From assembly GCA_029945375.1 (NCBI GenBank), contig CM057064.1, positions 806,001 through 870,000 on the forward strand: a DNA stretch of 64,000 nt. Direction: 5' to 3'. Position 1 is the first letter of the stretch, and every line of letters begins with the position of its first letter. The position numbers were made by a program, and so were the translations under genes. Below the pieces are notes generated by a model, which was not told the origin of the DNA, did not search any database, and saw only the letters and a list, made by a program, of their open reading frames with translations. Source of the DNA: Agaricus subrufescens. Taxonomy: Eukaryota; Basidiomycota; Agaricomycetes; Agaricales; Agaricaceae. Below are positions 12,097 through 24,644 of this stretch, piece after piece.

Positions 12097-12258
12097 ATGC
12101 GACAGTTGTCGCAAGCGATTAATCCTGGCTTATTCCACCAATGCTCTTAAAAGATATCCCTGAAGCATGATGCACACTCAATCATCTCTTCACAAGCTTA
12201 ATACGTCTTTTAATTTTTTACCTTCGATCCAACTCCCTAGAAGACGCCTCCCCTTATC

Positions 12259-12686
12259 ATGGACTATTTCTTTGATCCGTTCGATCTATGGGGAGAATAT
12301 ATAGTGCCTAACAGTTATAAGCGTTACCTGGTCGTTAGAAACGGTGGCTCCTCAACAAACGTTGCCCGACTGACAAGAGTGGACCTTCATTTGCTCGCGT
12401 CGTATAAAATTTCTATGGATATTACCTGATACCCAAAAATAAGCCTAGATTCAAGAATATACCGTAGCACTTCCTCTCAAGTATTCCTGGTCCCGTTACT
12501 ATTAAAAAGGTCTTCAAGCACTTCATCATCTATCTCCGAGAGAAAGTGCCACATGTATCAAAATTAATCTCAAAGCTCCAGACTACACGCAATGCAATCG
12601 TCCGAAGCATCGACTTGCTCCATCGCATGTTCAGAAATCCAAGTGTTTATTCAACTTCAAGCATACTGGCAGCTGGTTTTTGAAAG
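12259..12686 (+). pseudogene. Possible gene fragment, no family recognised
   Basis: An ATG at 12259 opens a short frame MDYFFDPFDLWGEYIVPNSY that stops at about 12430. A second protein-like frame follows (IPGPVTIKKVFKHFIIYL, then RSIDLLHRMFRNPSVY). I could not join the two with a clean intron that avoids stops. It may be a decayed gene or a small multi-exon gene I have misread. Weakly supported. Confidence 0.25.
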
Positions 12687-14898
12687 GTTGACAACACCTG
12701 TCGCCAACAAGAAAGCACAAAAAACCACACAAATACAGATGAAGATATTTGTGAAGCTGCAGCAGGAGAAGATCATTGGTGATGATCGTGAGAAAGATAG
12801 ATGGGCCCGGCCCGGCCCGTCGGGAAGAACTCATCCTACTCTACTAAGTACTGGCTTGCCGTGATCAAGGGGTACATCATAGAATGGCTACCATAGCTCC
12901 TGTGAGATTATTCTTAATGATCTGGTTGTAGAGCCATACCCGACGGATAATCAGGAACGCTTGCCCTCTCCCTTCCGATCTCGATTCTAATTCTTTTTGA
13001 AGGACTCGTCTTGGTAGCGCCCGGAAGAGTTCTCGCAATTTCAGGTGCATAAAATGAATTAGATGATGCCTGTACACATAATTCGAGTCTGAACCATAAG
13101 CCCTACGCTGTGAGCCTTCCTTCCCTTTGCATTGAGAGCATGTTCACAGGTTATATAGTTCGATCGACTCGTCAAGCATCCAGCATCTTTTTCCTTGGAA
13201 TCCTGGATCTATAACTACTTTTCTGTCACCGACTTATTTTACCGAATATCCAAGCGTCGCTAGAGCCATCGTCATTGAACGTTGAACGTTGACCTCTGAG
13301 CCGAGGTTGTCAACCGAATTCTGTATACGCATTCTGGATAGTCGCCAAGCAAGGCACAGAATATCTGGTGTTTTTGCCTGAGGCACCATTGCTCGATCAG
13401 AAGTAGGATCTCAACGCAAACGATGTCAACTACGCGAAGATTTACCACTCGCGGACCTCGCGGCAACTCCAGGTAATGATCGCTACGTGAGTCGGCCTGA
13501 ACCGACGGAATTGACAGTGAAAGCGTTCTCTTTCTTCTGGAAAACTATTCCGTTGTTACTAGCCATCGAGTCTCTGCTGCCAGTGCAGACATGTTCAGAG
13601 TTTTCTGTCCCCTCCTGCTGTCGCAGTCTTTCGGAGTTTACTGGGAAGTGAGGTCAGATGAGAGGTTTAATTGCAAAAGGCCAATGAATAAGCATTTACT
13701 TGTCTATCTCCGGTCTAGTATCCATCTGAGAGTAGTAGATTACTGGCATTGTTTTCTTAGAAGCTCTGCCGACTCAGTTTCTTTTTCTGTGTAGAAGGCG
13801 CTGTACATCAAGACCTGTGCAGGCCGCCGCTCGCCTAAGAGCGGAGTTAGTTGACACTTCATCCTTCCTTAACAACCTCATTCTTGCATTATCCATCCTA
13901 AAACGTCCATCCATGGGCAACCTCTGAGACCGAATTCTGGTCTACTTTGAGGTATCCAGCTATTCCTATGCCTGTCATCATGTTATTAGCATTCATCGCC
14001 ACCCCATTATTTTCCTGACAATGGCAGTGTTTTCCATTCCATCAAGCAGTGCCGAAGGATGCTATGTCATGTCATGTCGTCCTCACAATGAAATATACTG
14101 CTGCGCAGAGACAATAACAGTCTGGCTGTGCTGCTGATACCTCTTACTACGGACTGCGTCGCTCCTGGTTTTGTCAAGCGTTGCCGTACCAGGCCAAGGA
14201 TGAGGCTGGAGCATATATACTAGCAATGATACAAGTCGCAATTCCCCCCTCATTGGCGACGAATAGTCTGTGAGGGTGCTTGCGCTTTGTGGTTCATTAT
14301 AGCGATAGTCTGATCCGAGGTCAAGGTGCGGTGCAGGTTTCCAGATAAGACCGAATCGACAACTTCTTCCAAGAAGGACACGGTAAGTCTTCTACTCGAT
14401 TTATGGATTTGAAAATACTTATATTAATCTTTTGCTATGTTAGCTTGCCATTAGTGCCGTAACCACAAGCTCATGCATAGGCATTTTACCCTGAATGCCC
14501 CGGGCTGTGTCGTCTATCTAGAAACTTCCTCAGCCATTTGCCTGCCAGTAATCAACGGAACGACGAAGACTGGCCAAGGATCCCGTACACATCGGCCGGA
14601 AACACTTACTTGCAGGCGGGGCCCGAGCATGCCAGCCCGTGTCTTGGGGTCGTGATGCGTGTTTTCACAGCCTTTTCGTCACAGCCTCGAGAACACTGTC
14701 ACTCACTGCTCATTCTTATTGTCTTTTTTATGGCCAATAGACAACTATGACGGCGTTGGGCCTGGGAGTTTGGGTCACGTCAAGTATATATATAGGGTTT
14801 ATAGTTTTCTTGAGCAGATCCTGAATTGCAGACAACCAGCGTTGTGGTCTCACCACATATAACCGACTTAACTCGTTGTTCAAGTGCAGACTTACACT
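12687..14898. other. About 2.2 kb with no recognisable gene
   Basis: Only short unrelated frames are present on both strands. One short GC-rich run (GGCCCGGCCCGGCCCG) occurs near 12805. No repeat of note and no RNA gene were seen. Confidence 0.5.
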
Positions 14899-15555
14899 AT
14901 GGATAATTTTCCATACACCCCCTCCACACCGCCCTCTATGAGGAAGAACAATAGGCAAGTGTTCTAGTCAACATCCCAAGAATATCACTGTTTCTGACTT
15001 TGTTTTCCTCTCTCCCCCCTCCTTGTGGTCCCTCCTCACACCTGTCAATGCAAATTATCCTCTTGCCACTTTTGACGGCGTATAGCTCACGAAGGCATTT
15101 CTTTTCGCGTAGCATCTTCGGAGCGAGTGGCAGGTCAGTCCACTCACATGTGCTTACTTCGTATAATCATACTCACAACCTCCCTTCAGCAACACCGAGG
15201 CGAAGCAAGTACCCCTAGTGGCATGACGCGAGAATGAATACTAATGATCTTCTTCTGTAGTGAATGCCTGTCAAGAGGAAATGATCATGATGGAGGCAGA
15301 TTTAGGCCTGATGGGCAGACAGCGCAGAACTCAGGCGCACCGCAATACTCGAGTACCTCACACTACTCAAGTACAACGCAAACTTGGGGTGCACAGCCCT
15401 TCCCAAGTCCACAGCAGTTTCCGGGCACATCGGGCTTCATGACTGGTGAAGACCGAAAGCCTCAGGCTCAGCCCAAGACGAAGTCGTCTTGGTTGAGCAA
15501 ATTTGGGAGGAAGCGAGATCAAGATCAGAAAAGAGGGGGCTACGACTATAATTGA
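14899..15555 (+). CDS. Small uncharacterised protein with basic C-terminus
   Basis: The last exon (about 15261-15555) is well supported: it encodes a Ser/Thr/Gln-rich, probably disordered segment (PQYSSTSHYSSTTQTWG), then a basic end SSWLSKFGRKRDQDQKRG and stop at 15555. The preceding intron has a good branch/acceptor region (ACTAAT...CTGTAG, ending at 15260) and donor GTACCC. Upstream, MDNFPYTPSTPPSMRKNN at 14899 is a likely first exon, and short exons probably lie near 15113-15209, but I could not find a set of joins that keeps one frame. The overall shape, a short protein ending in a basic tail after SW/SLxKxF, is a little like the gene at 55262-55758. Confidence 0.4.
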
Positions 15556-15784
15556 AGTTGGCACGCTTGACAGAGCTGCTGTGTACTGAACAAATTTCAT
15601 CGCGAGCCGCCGATTTCTTAATCTTACTATGGTCATCTTCGGATACTTGGTTATGGGACTATGTTTCTATCATGTTTTATACCATATAATAAGTTCTTTT
15701 ATTGTGTTTAACCGAAAGATAAGCACCAAAGAAAACATACAACGACGAAAAGTAAAATTCAGACTAACGAAATATGAGAGGAAT

Positions 15785-18233
15785 TTAATGGGTCGCCCTG
15801 CGCCATCGAAAAAGTCCTTTCGTACTTCGCCCAATGCGCCTAATCCAAGCGCCAAACAGCTTCCCACCACTTCCAAATTTGATGATGCACAAGAACGTAA
15901 AAGAACTCAGGATTGATGTACATACGCTGATAGCGACTTTTGTGACGGTAAGCGTTCCGAGGAAGCACATGAGGAGGAAAGCGAGAGCAAACGTGATGGC
16001 GCTGATATACATGGATAAATCGTAATAAAATTTGGAGTGAGGTGCGGACTCACGACCATGTTACGAGCGCATGTGGTAAACTCCACACGAGCAGTAGGTT
16101 TTCAAACCGCTTGTAGTCAATGTCTTCCTGATTTTCCCCGTGTATGTATTCTAACTAGACGAGACGTTAGAACTTAAAGTCAAGCACGGCTCCATTCACG
16201 TCCTTACCAGTTCGGAGGGTAGACGAGTCTTTCTCGTCTTGTGGTGTCGATAAAAAATAAGAGCGAGAATGAGTCCGAAAAGACTAGTCGTAAGTGATAG
16301 ATAACTAGCAATCTGATCAGGGGTGCTGTGCGTGCTCAGACTCGGATCCTGGAATACTGGAATTGCTAGGAATGCGCAATTTGCAGTTAAGATGATTGTT
16401 GCCTAGGGAGTGGTTGAGATAGTTGAAATTCGAACTCGTGATCGAAGATAACGAGGAAAACTAACCAATAGCGATGTTTGATTCCATTCGTCTTGAATAT
16501 CGTCCAAAAAGGTTTCCCACTGTTTTGCCATGATGTATCGATCAACAGCAATACTTTCAGCTCGTTCTAGCTGTGCGTGGGGAATGAAGAGGAGGAAAGG
16601 AGAGGCGATGTCCACGATCAGCGAATGTGATTCGTGCTCGACCTTGACAACAGATTGAGACCTATTCAATCTAGTTCCCCAAACACCATAATAATTCCTG
16701 AGCTGATCCTGGGCTGGAAAACATTTAGTGCTATGCGACTCTTAGAAACCTGATGAGACGTACTTAGACGTTTCATGAAGCGGCCTTGACCAGTATTCAG
16801 TCGGATGCGGAGCCATAGTTTGAGAGTCTACTATACCTATATGCCAACTTGACATGCTGTACTCTACAAATTCATCGCCTATATACCAGCCTGACGTGCT
16901 GTACTCTACAAATTTATCAACAGATGATTTTATCGGGGGTCGAACTAATTTACCTTTGCCCATCTTTACTAACTTCTGCATTTTTTCGAGTTCTTCGTAG
17001 CTAAAAATTGTGCTAGCGCTATGTGGAGCGGATATGACATCTGCACAATTGCATTAATGCGATTCGTAGAATCAATTGGGTAGAAGCTCGCCTGTCATCA
17101 CGCCCATAATAGTATTGATGACATAGTAAGTTATCTCTGGCGTGGCCTTGTAAAGACTTGGAAAATGGTCCCAATGTGTCCTGAACCGAAGTCAGAGCTC
17201 GTACGATCGGGAAAGGGCAGGATAACACACCAGTATTCAGCCTCAAGGCATAATTCTGAACATCGGTCAGGTCCTTGATGTAGAAAGAGTCGATTACGAA
17301 TAACCCACTTGTCTGAGAATCAGATAAATCTCCCCACATGCTAGTAAGAATCTTTGAGATACGCGGCTTGAGAGTAACTAATTCTGGCCAATAGATACAC
17401 CGGCTTCCTTCGTGCACAAAGTAATAGCCACAATGTGCTTGAACGTCACTATCAGCTCTTAGTAGCTTTCCTTGATGTCGCGCCAGCTCGAGAAAAAGAT
17501 CGCTCTCAGGCGGTATAGTTACTCCCGGTCCAGAAATCGCATCTTCTATCTTTGTGATGAAGTCTAGAATCAATGTGGCAGTTTTGGGATTATACATCCA
17601 CTCTTCGGTAATAATTCTGCGCTATTCAACACTGTATAAGTAACACGTATGAAAAAAAGTGGCGATACATCATTACTATTCGGCTGTGGCTTGGAAGAAG
17701 CACAAAGTATGGCAAACCCTCTGGGTGGATATGTTGCTCCCACCCCGAGGGAAGTGAATGTCTGAGTCGGTAAAAACTAGTGGTTAGCCGTGCTTCAAAA
17801 CGACTCGAGGGGGCTCACTCGAGAGGAAATGATATGGATGAAGGAAAGATCAGGCGGTGCGGCGTCGTGTACTTGCTGGGAAAAAAATCAATTAATTGTA
17901 CGCAGGCTCAGTGTCATGGGCGACTCACACAGGCCTGTGGAGGTCGTATCGTTGGGTTCTTGATGGCGTACACGCGTATGTTGAGAGCGGGAACCTTGCT
18001 CCTAGAAATTGCTCCGCCGGCTGCTTGATTTTGTCTTCGATGGCATGTGGCTTGCCATCAATAGGGGAAGAAGGCGGGCTGTTTCCAATGGTCTCGGTGG
18101 AGGATGTGGAGGATGTATCCTTTCTCTCAGGCGATGACTTGCAATCGACAGAGGAGGGAGGACTATCTCCAGCATTTTCGTTTAACAAAGTGGAGGAACT
18201 GTCCTTTCTCTCTGGTGCGTCTGTGCTCATCAT
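15785..18233 (-). CDS. WW-TM family protein, copy A
   Basis: A multi-exon gene of roughly 550-600 residues in a family repeated six times here. In order: a Ser-rich N-terminus (MMSTDAPERKDSSST) ending RTQRYDLHRP; a WW-like module (about 17755-17690, LPSGWEQHIHPEGLPYFV); ITEEWMYNPKTATLI; a second WW-like module (HCGYYFVHEGSRCIYWPE, about 17440-17390); the CLEAEYW motif; WDHFPSLYKATPEITYYV; then LLFIPHAQLERAE and QDEWNQTSLLV. The C-terminus has two predicted membrane pairs: ATIILTANCAFLAIPVFQ with SLFGLILALIFYRHHKTR (16400-16240), and ITFALAFLLMCFLGTLTVTK with SILSSFTFLCIIKFGSG (16015-15840). It is transcribed divergently from the Rif1-like gene at 18697, 463 bases away. Function unknown; a membrane adaptor binding Pro-rich ligands is one possibility. 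Confidence 0.75.
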
Positions 18234-18696
18234 TGAATGTAGGTGGTGTCTGACTGGTACCGTGGAGGGGGATGCTATTACAAGGCTGTTCAGCTCATCT
18301 TATGTATAAAGCTGTTGAATGCCGTTAATAGAACGAAGTACTCACGTCCCCAGCACAGCCAATTGCATACATCACGGTCCAGAAGCAAGGTTATGGGCAT
18401 AGATCATTCATATCGGTTATAGTAAGGCAGCGCGGATGGCAAGGCTGGGGTGAGGCTGGATATTTTTGCTCGCTTTGTGCTTTGTTTGCAGTAGAGATCA
18501 AGACCGGGGACGTTACGCCTTAGTCACGTGGCGAGTGACCTATGTTTGAATCGCGTCTGACTGGGCCCGACTCAGACGCGTCCTCTCCCTCGCCTTGGAT
18601 GCCTGCATTCGCCGCTAGCTCTGTCTTGACTCATCTACGCCCCTGGCTATCCGTACTGTCTTAAGAGCAGTAAAACACTGGCCATTCTGTCCTCCT
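18234..18696. promoter_or_regulatory. Shared divergent promoter region with an ACGCGT (MCB-like) site
   Basis: This 463-base interval separates WW-TM copy A (minus) from the Rif1-like gene (plus). ACGCGT lies at 18576-18581, 116 bases before the Rif1-like ATG. ACGCGT is the core of the MluI cell-cycle box read by MBF-type factors in fungi. The same hexamer is at a similar place upstream of the full-length Rif1 gene (55122-55127). Whether it works here is inference. Confidence 0.45.
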
Positions 18697-21600
18697 ATGG
18701 CCAGCGCCCCCCAATCTGGGTCTTCGGCCTCTCTCGATTCTGACAAGTATCTTGCGTCTCCCATTGCCACCATCCTTGGATCTATCGATGATCCTCAGAG
18801 CGAGATTATTACACTTCATGACCTAGCCGAGGCTTATTCCACCTTATCCCGCCGGATCCGTCTGCAGGCCACACAAGCAACTGTAACGACTCAAACTCCC
18901 CCGGCACTCACACTCTTCGCCATCCACAATGCTTCACTTTCCCTTTGTCTCATACGCGACATCAGCCGATGCCTCCTCAACCCTTTGTCTATATTCTCAC
19001 AAGACTCTGTCCCCTGGGACGCAATAGCCCGAGAAGAGGTTATGGAGCGGGCCCAGGCATACGCAACGTTATCTCACCATGCTCTTGTATTTCTATCCGA
19101 TGTATTTTCAATCGTAGCCATAATGAACACTTTTCTGGGTCCGTTTGTTCTACCTCTGTCATGTCCTCTGTTCTGATGTGCATCTATCAGACGACCAACT
19201 CAAAGATTTATTACGAGAGTTGTTATCATTGCTCTCTGCCCACCATTTACCAACGCCCAGTTCCAAAAAGTCATGGGACCTTGCAATACTGGTCCTCGTA
19301 TCACAGCGCCTAAGTCCTGCAGTACTATTATCGCAGAAGCAAAAGTTCCAGAACGTCCTCGATCGTTTATTACGGGGAAATTTTGGTGGTTCTTTACGCA
19401 GATCTGAAGGGCTCAAGGTATCCTCCTTGTAATTGGTGAATGCCATTGGATTAACGAAAATTCTAGTTATATTCAGCTCTTCTACGATCTGAACCCTCAG
19501 AGTTCATGGGGACATTGCTACCGTTATACCCAGCAATCCTTGCATTGTCAACAAATGACGCATTCGATGTCAAGTTCCAAACTCTCAAGACCCTATGTTG
19601 TATCACTGTTTTGAAATTAGATATCCCCGATACCCCCTGGTCCCGAAGGATCGCTCTTCATACCCATAACTTTATCAAGTCCGAAATGATCAAAAGCAAG
19701 GCGTCTCAGGACGGCTCTTTTCAGCATATACTCTCGTCGGCAATGCAAGGAAGCCAAGAGAGCTGGAAAGCCAAGGGCCCATTATGGGCCTCACTTATGG
19801 TTGCTTGCCTTATCTGCTTATCCGACGCAGAGCTATTTATTCACCCCCATTCGTTAAAACTCTTCCTCACTCTCCTCGGCCGAGCAACGAATCACAAGCA
19901 CACCTATGTAAGGGCGCTCCATCCGCATATATGGATCTGCCTTGTATGGTGTTATTCACGGTTGCCAGATCCTACGGAAGGCCCTAAAGCCCTTGGTGCG
20001 ACAGATATCAAGAATCGAGCCTTCCTCGTTCTACGACAGGAACTGAAAGGTGGCATCGCCACCGCATTGATCGCGTCACAGTTATCAGATGTTTCCTGTC
20101 CATCCTCCAAAATCGTCGCAGTCCTTCACATTATTAAAGATTTGCTTTCCAGTTCGAAAGAAAGTCAGATACGGGAAGGGATCAACATTCTCGGTCGCCT
20201 GGTATGTGATGTAGGGACGTCATCTAGCGCCGATTCGCAGAATACTACCCGGGATTTCTCTCAAGTGGTTCATCGCAATCTGTTCGCAGACTCGCTTATA
20301 GGCTTGCCTGAAAAACAAGCCAGAACGCTTATCAATCGTTTCCCAACCCCCGACACCCAGTTCATACGCCCCCTTACGGAGGATCAGATTCGAAAGCACT
20401 GGGAGGAATTTTTGCAACTGTGGGTGTACAGTGTTAATTGTACGCATACATCGAGTACAGATTATAAGTACTACGAAGTGAGTGACTTCTTCGTATGATG
20501 CGAGTATTGATCAACTAATATTTTTTGCAGACTCAACTTTTAAACATTTGGCAATCTTTACTCCTAGTCCGCTCCCAACTGGAACCTACGACTGCTCTTC
20601 TATCAGTCTCCCCCCCTACCGCCGAGTGCATAAAATCGACTTTCATTGATTTCATTGTTCAAACCGACAGCCTCTCCGACCAGAGGCGCCAACTCAACCT
20701 TGTATACGAACTTTGGATGGTCACCAAGCAATCATATGGGACACAATATCTAGTATCTTTGGCTGAAGCAATACTCTTCGCTGTCCTCAAAGAGAAATAT
20801 GATTTAGACGAGGAAGGCGTTCAGCACGCCTGGAACTTGCTGTTTGTTGACCTCGTATCGATCGGGGTCCCTGACTTTCTACCATCGGTACTGGCGAGGT
20901 CCGAGTCGCAGGAGGGCGTTGAGGTTCAGCGACAACTTTGGGTGATGATGGCGAAGAATGATCTAATTCTGCCCAAGGCGGATGACTGGGAAGAGTTTTT
21001 ATCGTTTCTCGTGGTTCCCTTTCAGTAAGACTTGTTTGTTTGGACATGAGCGCTGATCAACGAGCCCCATTTTTTTTCTTTTGCAGATCCTGGAACTTGG
21101 ATTCACAAGACGTTAAATTGTGGAATCGTTCGTTCTCTAGAGCCGTTGAGGTTACTCAGAGCTCGCGTACAACTCCGGTGGAGTTTGTTGATCGCTTGTT
21201 GAACCGATTGGGGTCGCAAAACATCAAATCGTGAGTAGCCTTTTTGATCCCTCCCCTCTTGTAATTAATCAAAGCTCTACAGCCTACGATCCTGCCCCGG
21301 GACTATACCCGCCCTGCTGACCTATCTTCACTTCTGTTCTGACATCGTCTTACATTCAGACCTACTATCCACTGTGGACACCTTTTTAGTCGATATTTAT
21401 CCACCTTCTCCAGAAAACCACGTTCTTGCGTTATCAATTTTCGACGGCGTGGCCCATTTAGTCTCGACTTGCGACGAGAAAGATATTGTCCAACTTCTGG
21501 TTCTCCTGAAAGAAAGCCTTCGCCTATGGTTTAAGGACGATGAAAAATCACTGCTTCAACAGGAGCATAATGCTCTGGTGCGTTTTGTATCGGATTTCTT

Positions 21601-23020
21601 AACCCCTTATCCATGCTCACCTCAACCTATCAGATTGATAACATCTACCGTGTTTCTCTCGACATCCTATCCAACGTCCCTCCTTCAATCGAAATACTTC
21701 AAGAACTCTCTTCGTACCTCGCTTCTTCATTCGAACGTATGGGGTACCCACCAATTGGTCCATTGGCGTTTGAAAAGTTTTGGCGCAAGAGTTATCATGA
21801 CCAACCTGAATCTTTTAAGCGATTGATTCCCGAAGATTTGAAAACGTGTTTGAAAGCGTGGAGTGATCATTGTGGTGATAGTTTGGCTGAGGGTTTGGCC
21901 GATGATACTCAGAGTACTGTAAGTCGTCTGTTCATGCTTATTTGATTTGAAGGTTGATGAGATCGAAATGGGTATAGGAAAGATCGATTGTTTCTGACTC
22001 CCAGTCACCTCGTCAAGCTGTCGCAGTGTCGGGAGGCCATAAGTTGTCGCGTGTTGTTGAGATGGGCTCCGACGATAGCTACCATTTCATTTCTACAAGT
22101 TCTTCTCCGGAAGATACTCGACGTACTCCGACTGCTGGTGGCCGCAGACTATCGATCATGGAACTTCCTCCACATCTATACGAGTTGGACGACCTCATAG
22201 GATCGCATGGAAGTAAACGACCTGTTGCTGAGAGTAGGTGTTTTTGAGAATCAAGATGGTCTGATTTTTGATAATCTCCATTTTAGGCACCCCTAAACCT
22301 CAGAAACGACGACGAGTCGAGAAATCGGGAAGCTTTGCTAGTGTAGTATCCGTTAGTCAGGATCAAAAATCGTATGTGGCCAAGAAATCCAGTCTGGAAT
22401 TGATCGAGTTCCCTGAAGCATTGCCCCGTTCAAGTACTTCATTAGTCACGCCTCCCCGGCTTCCACGATATCGACCTGACCAGACTCTTGTTCCGCCTCT
22501 TCTGGGGATTGATGACTACGTTCTTGGAACACCAACTCGTCCGCCTGTCACTAGAAAAGCGGGCACGAATAAGAGAGTCACCCAGCTTATGGATGATGAC
22601 CTCGACGAAATGATAGAGGACAGTACTGAGATGGACAGGCTTTTTGCTCCTCTTAATAAAGGTTCGTACTCTTCTTTAAACACCTATAACTTCTAACCTC
22701 TCGAAAAATCTCAAGACCATGATATTCAAGTTTCTGGTTCGCATGATGATCTCGTACCCAGACCATCAGCCAACAAGCGCCTTCAATCAGAACCCGCATA
22801 TGAATCAGGTTTCCCTAGTCGACCGATGCCTTTGCGGCGAAGCCATACCACTTCTGAACGACTTGATGCTTTGGAGCACGCGTATGATGCTGTAGCTGAA
22901 TCACAGGGAGCTTCGCAGGTGCCTATTGAGGAACTTGCGCGTGCTGCGAATCTTGCTCATAAAATTGGGGCGAAGATTACTGAACAGTTGAATAAGAAGC
23001 TGCATACGACTCGGGATTGA
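18697..23020 (+). CDS. Rif1-like paralogue (HEAT-type N-terminal region), short N-terminus
   Basis: A multi-exon gene of roughly 1,200 residues whose exons I could follow without internal stops. It starts MASAPQSGSSASLDSDKYLA and aligns by eye with the full-length Rif1 homologue at 50294-54990 from YLEGPVVTILSPLATM onward. Shared landmarks are LAILVLVSQRLSPAVLL versus LAIWVIQVQRLPRSVLQ, GPLWASLMVACLICL versus GPVWALVVLACTIIL, and the AFEKFWRKSYHDQPESFKRL block. The C-terminal part is Ser/Pro-rich with a likely nuclear signal (TPKPQKRRRVEKSG) and ends KLHTTRD. Rif1 acts in replication timing, telomere length and double-strand-break repair, recruiting PP1. This copy lacks the N-terminal stretch that carries the SILK and RVxW motifs in the other gene, so PP1 recruitment is doubtful. 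Fragments of this paralogue recur at 27.6 and 37.3 kb. Confidence 0.8.
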
Positions 23021-24644
23021 GGAGTTGCAGTGTGTTGTTCAGGAATAATTAGGTTGTAGTTTGCGGATGTAGTTACGGGATGGAAAATGGAACGTTTCGC
23101 CTTTTCCGATGACGTCGGAAAAGGTAAATATACATTTCCAAAGATCTTTCAAGTATACATGAAGTAGTGTGACGATCAGTATCGATACACAGGACAACAG
23201 CTGCGTGTTTCAATTCACCCGGCTGCGAATCTACTCCATGGCAGGACTTCGTGAACGAACTTCTAGCAGTATACGCTCAAATTGCGTAACAGCATGCTTA
23301 ACAAATAAGTTCCAAAAATAATGGTTTACGTGTGCTATTATATTGACATCTATACTAAACCGTTGGAGCCTTATGGAATGGCACACAAGTTTTTCCGATA
23401 CTTAAAGCCGCAAAGCTGTAATTATAACCCAGGGAATGTGTTAAGGAAACTCGAAAACCAGCCGCACGTAGGCCCTAGTCTCAAGAGGCTGATGAGATCT
23501 GCAAAAGTAGATGTCAAAACTCATACTAAGCATCCAGGACTTATCAGATAGACATACCCTAAACACTCGGCGTAGGAATCGCTTGAAGCTTTTCCACCGT
23601 GACAATAACCGCCCCTGCTCCTTCTTGGGCTGTTCCTCGACTATCGTAGGGATTACGGGTGCGGGTCTCACCTTGCCCTCTTCTGACGATAGTATGGAGA
23701 GACAAGTGAGATTATCGCCTGAGATATGAGCGGCTTGGACGCCACTGTGACTACCCGTGAGTAAAAAGACAAAATAAAGGGAGAAATATCTTTACAAAAT
23801 AGGCTCGGGTTCTCTATTGCCTCGGTGATATGAGTGACAGGAATGTGATTATACCACCAAACGCGGCAAGAGAGAAATTGGTTAGACCCAAAAAAAAAAA
23901 TCCAGATCATTGAGTGTCGAGGAAACCCAATACAAGTTGTGCACAAGACTTACGAAGAGGGAACCTGGGACATGGCAGTTTGCTTAACTGGAAACCACGA
24001 CATGTTACTGTTATATACCCCAGAATCCAGGATCTGACGATCAGCATGACTAACTTACACGCGTAAATAGCGATCCTCTGTGTGCGTTTTGTACGGAGAT
24101 CCCTTCCTCAGATGCCGGTATTATAATTAGCCTTGTAAAGTCGGAGACGGTTAATCAGAACAAACATCGCGGCAATAGGAATGTTCATAGACTAAACGAA
24201 AACTGACATCTTCCATCCCATTTTAAAAGCTCATGAGTGCATGAACTAGACTGCCGTTAGTGATTAGTACATAATGAAGCTAAAAATTTCTGACGACGTT
24301 GATATCTTTCATATATCTTTCGTTGGATGTTATAGGATCGATTGATAATGACCTGAGATATCAGTGCACACGAGGTGGGGACACGGGAGTAGGCAGTGCT
24401 GCAACAGCATAAAAGACTACAAAATGCGTAGAACGCTGTGCAATACGTACGCGTGACCGTGCGTCTAAATGAGCGCCAATACTTCTTCTCGGCTTCTCAG
24501 CCTCTTTGGACCCTGGAATAAAAGGGCTGTGGAGCACGTAGCACCTGTCATAATATGGTTCGTGCAAAAAATGGGGTTTGTAGCATCGAGACACCGGTGT
24601 GTTCCGAAAAGGAGGTAAAGAAAGACAATCAAACAAAATGTGTA
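23021..24644. other. Intergenic, with relic of a 28-kb-type gene end
   Basis: About 23140-23230 resembles 28246-28345 (TTTCAAGTATACA...GACGA...ACAGGACAACAG...), which is the 3' end of the minus-strand gene there. It is probably a remnant left by segmental duplication. A weak minus-strand frame at 23671-23441 (PVIPTIVEEQPKKEQGRLLS) is protein-like but has no clear start or partners. The rest shows nothing. Confidence 0.4.

Larger units (their letters stand above)
11140..12115. repeat. Cluster of AATCRYGATTA palindromes
   Basis: Near-palindromes of the type AATCACGATTA, AATCATGATTA and AATCGTGATTA recur many times on both strands between about 11140 and 12115, including inside the MITE-like element's flanks and the 87-bp repeats. 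The spacing is irregular outside the 87-bp array. They could be sites for a DNA-binding protein or debris of a foldback repeat family; the sequence alone does not decide. Confidence 0.75.

Noticed and set aside
24361..24636. 91-codon minus-strand open frame
   Set aside because: No motif, weak start, next to the 3' end of copy B; most likely chance.
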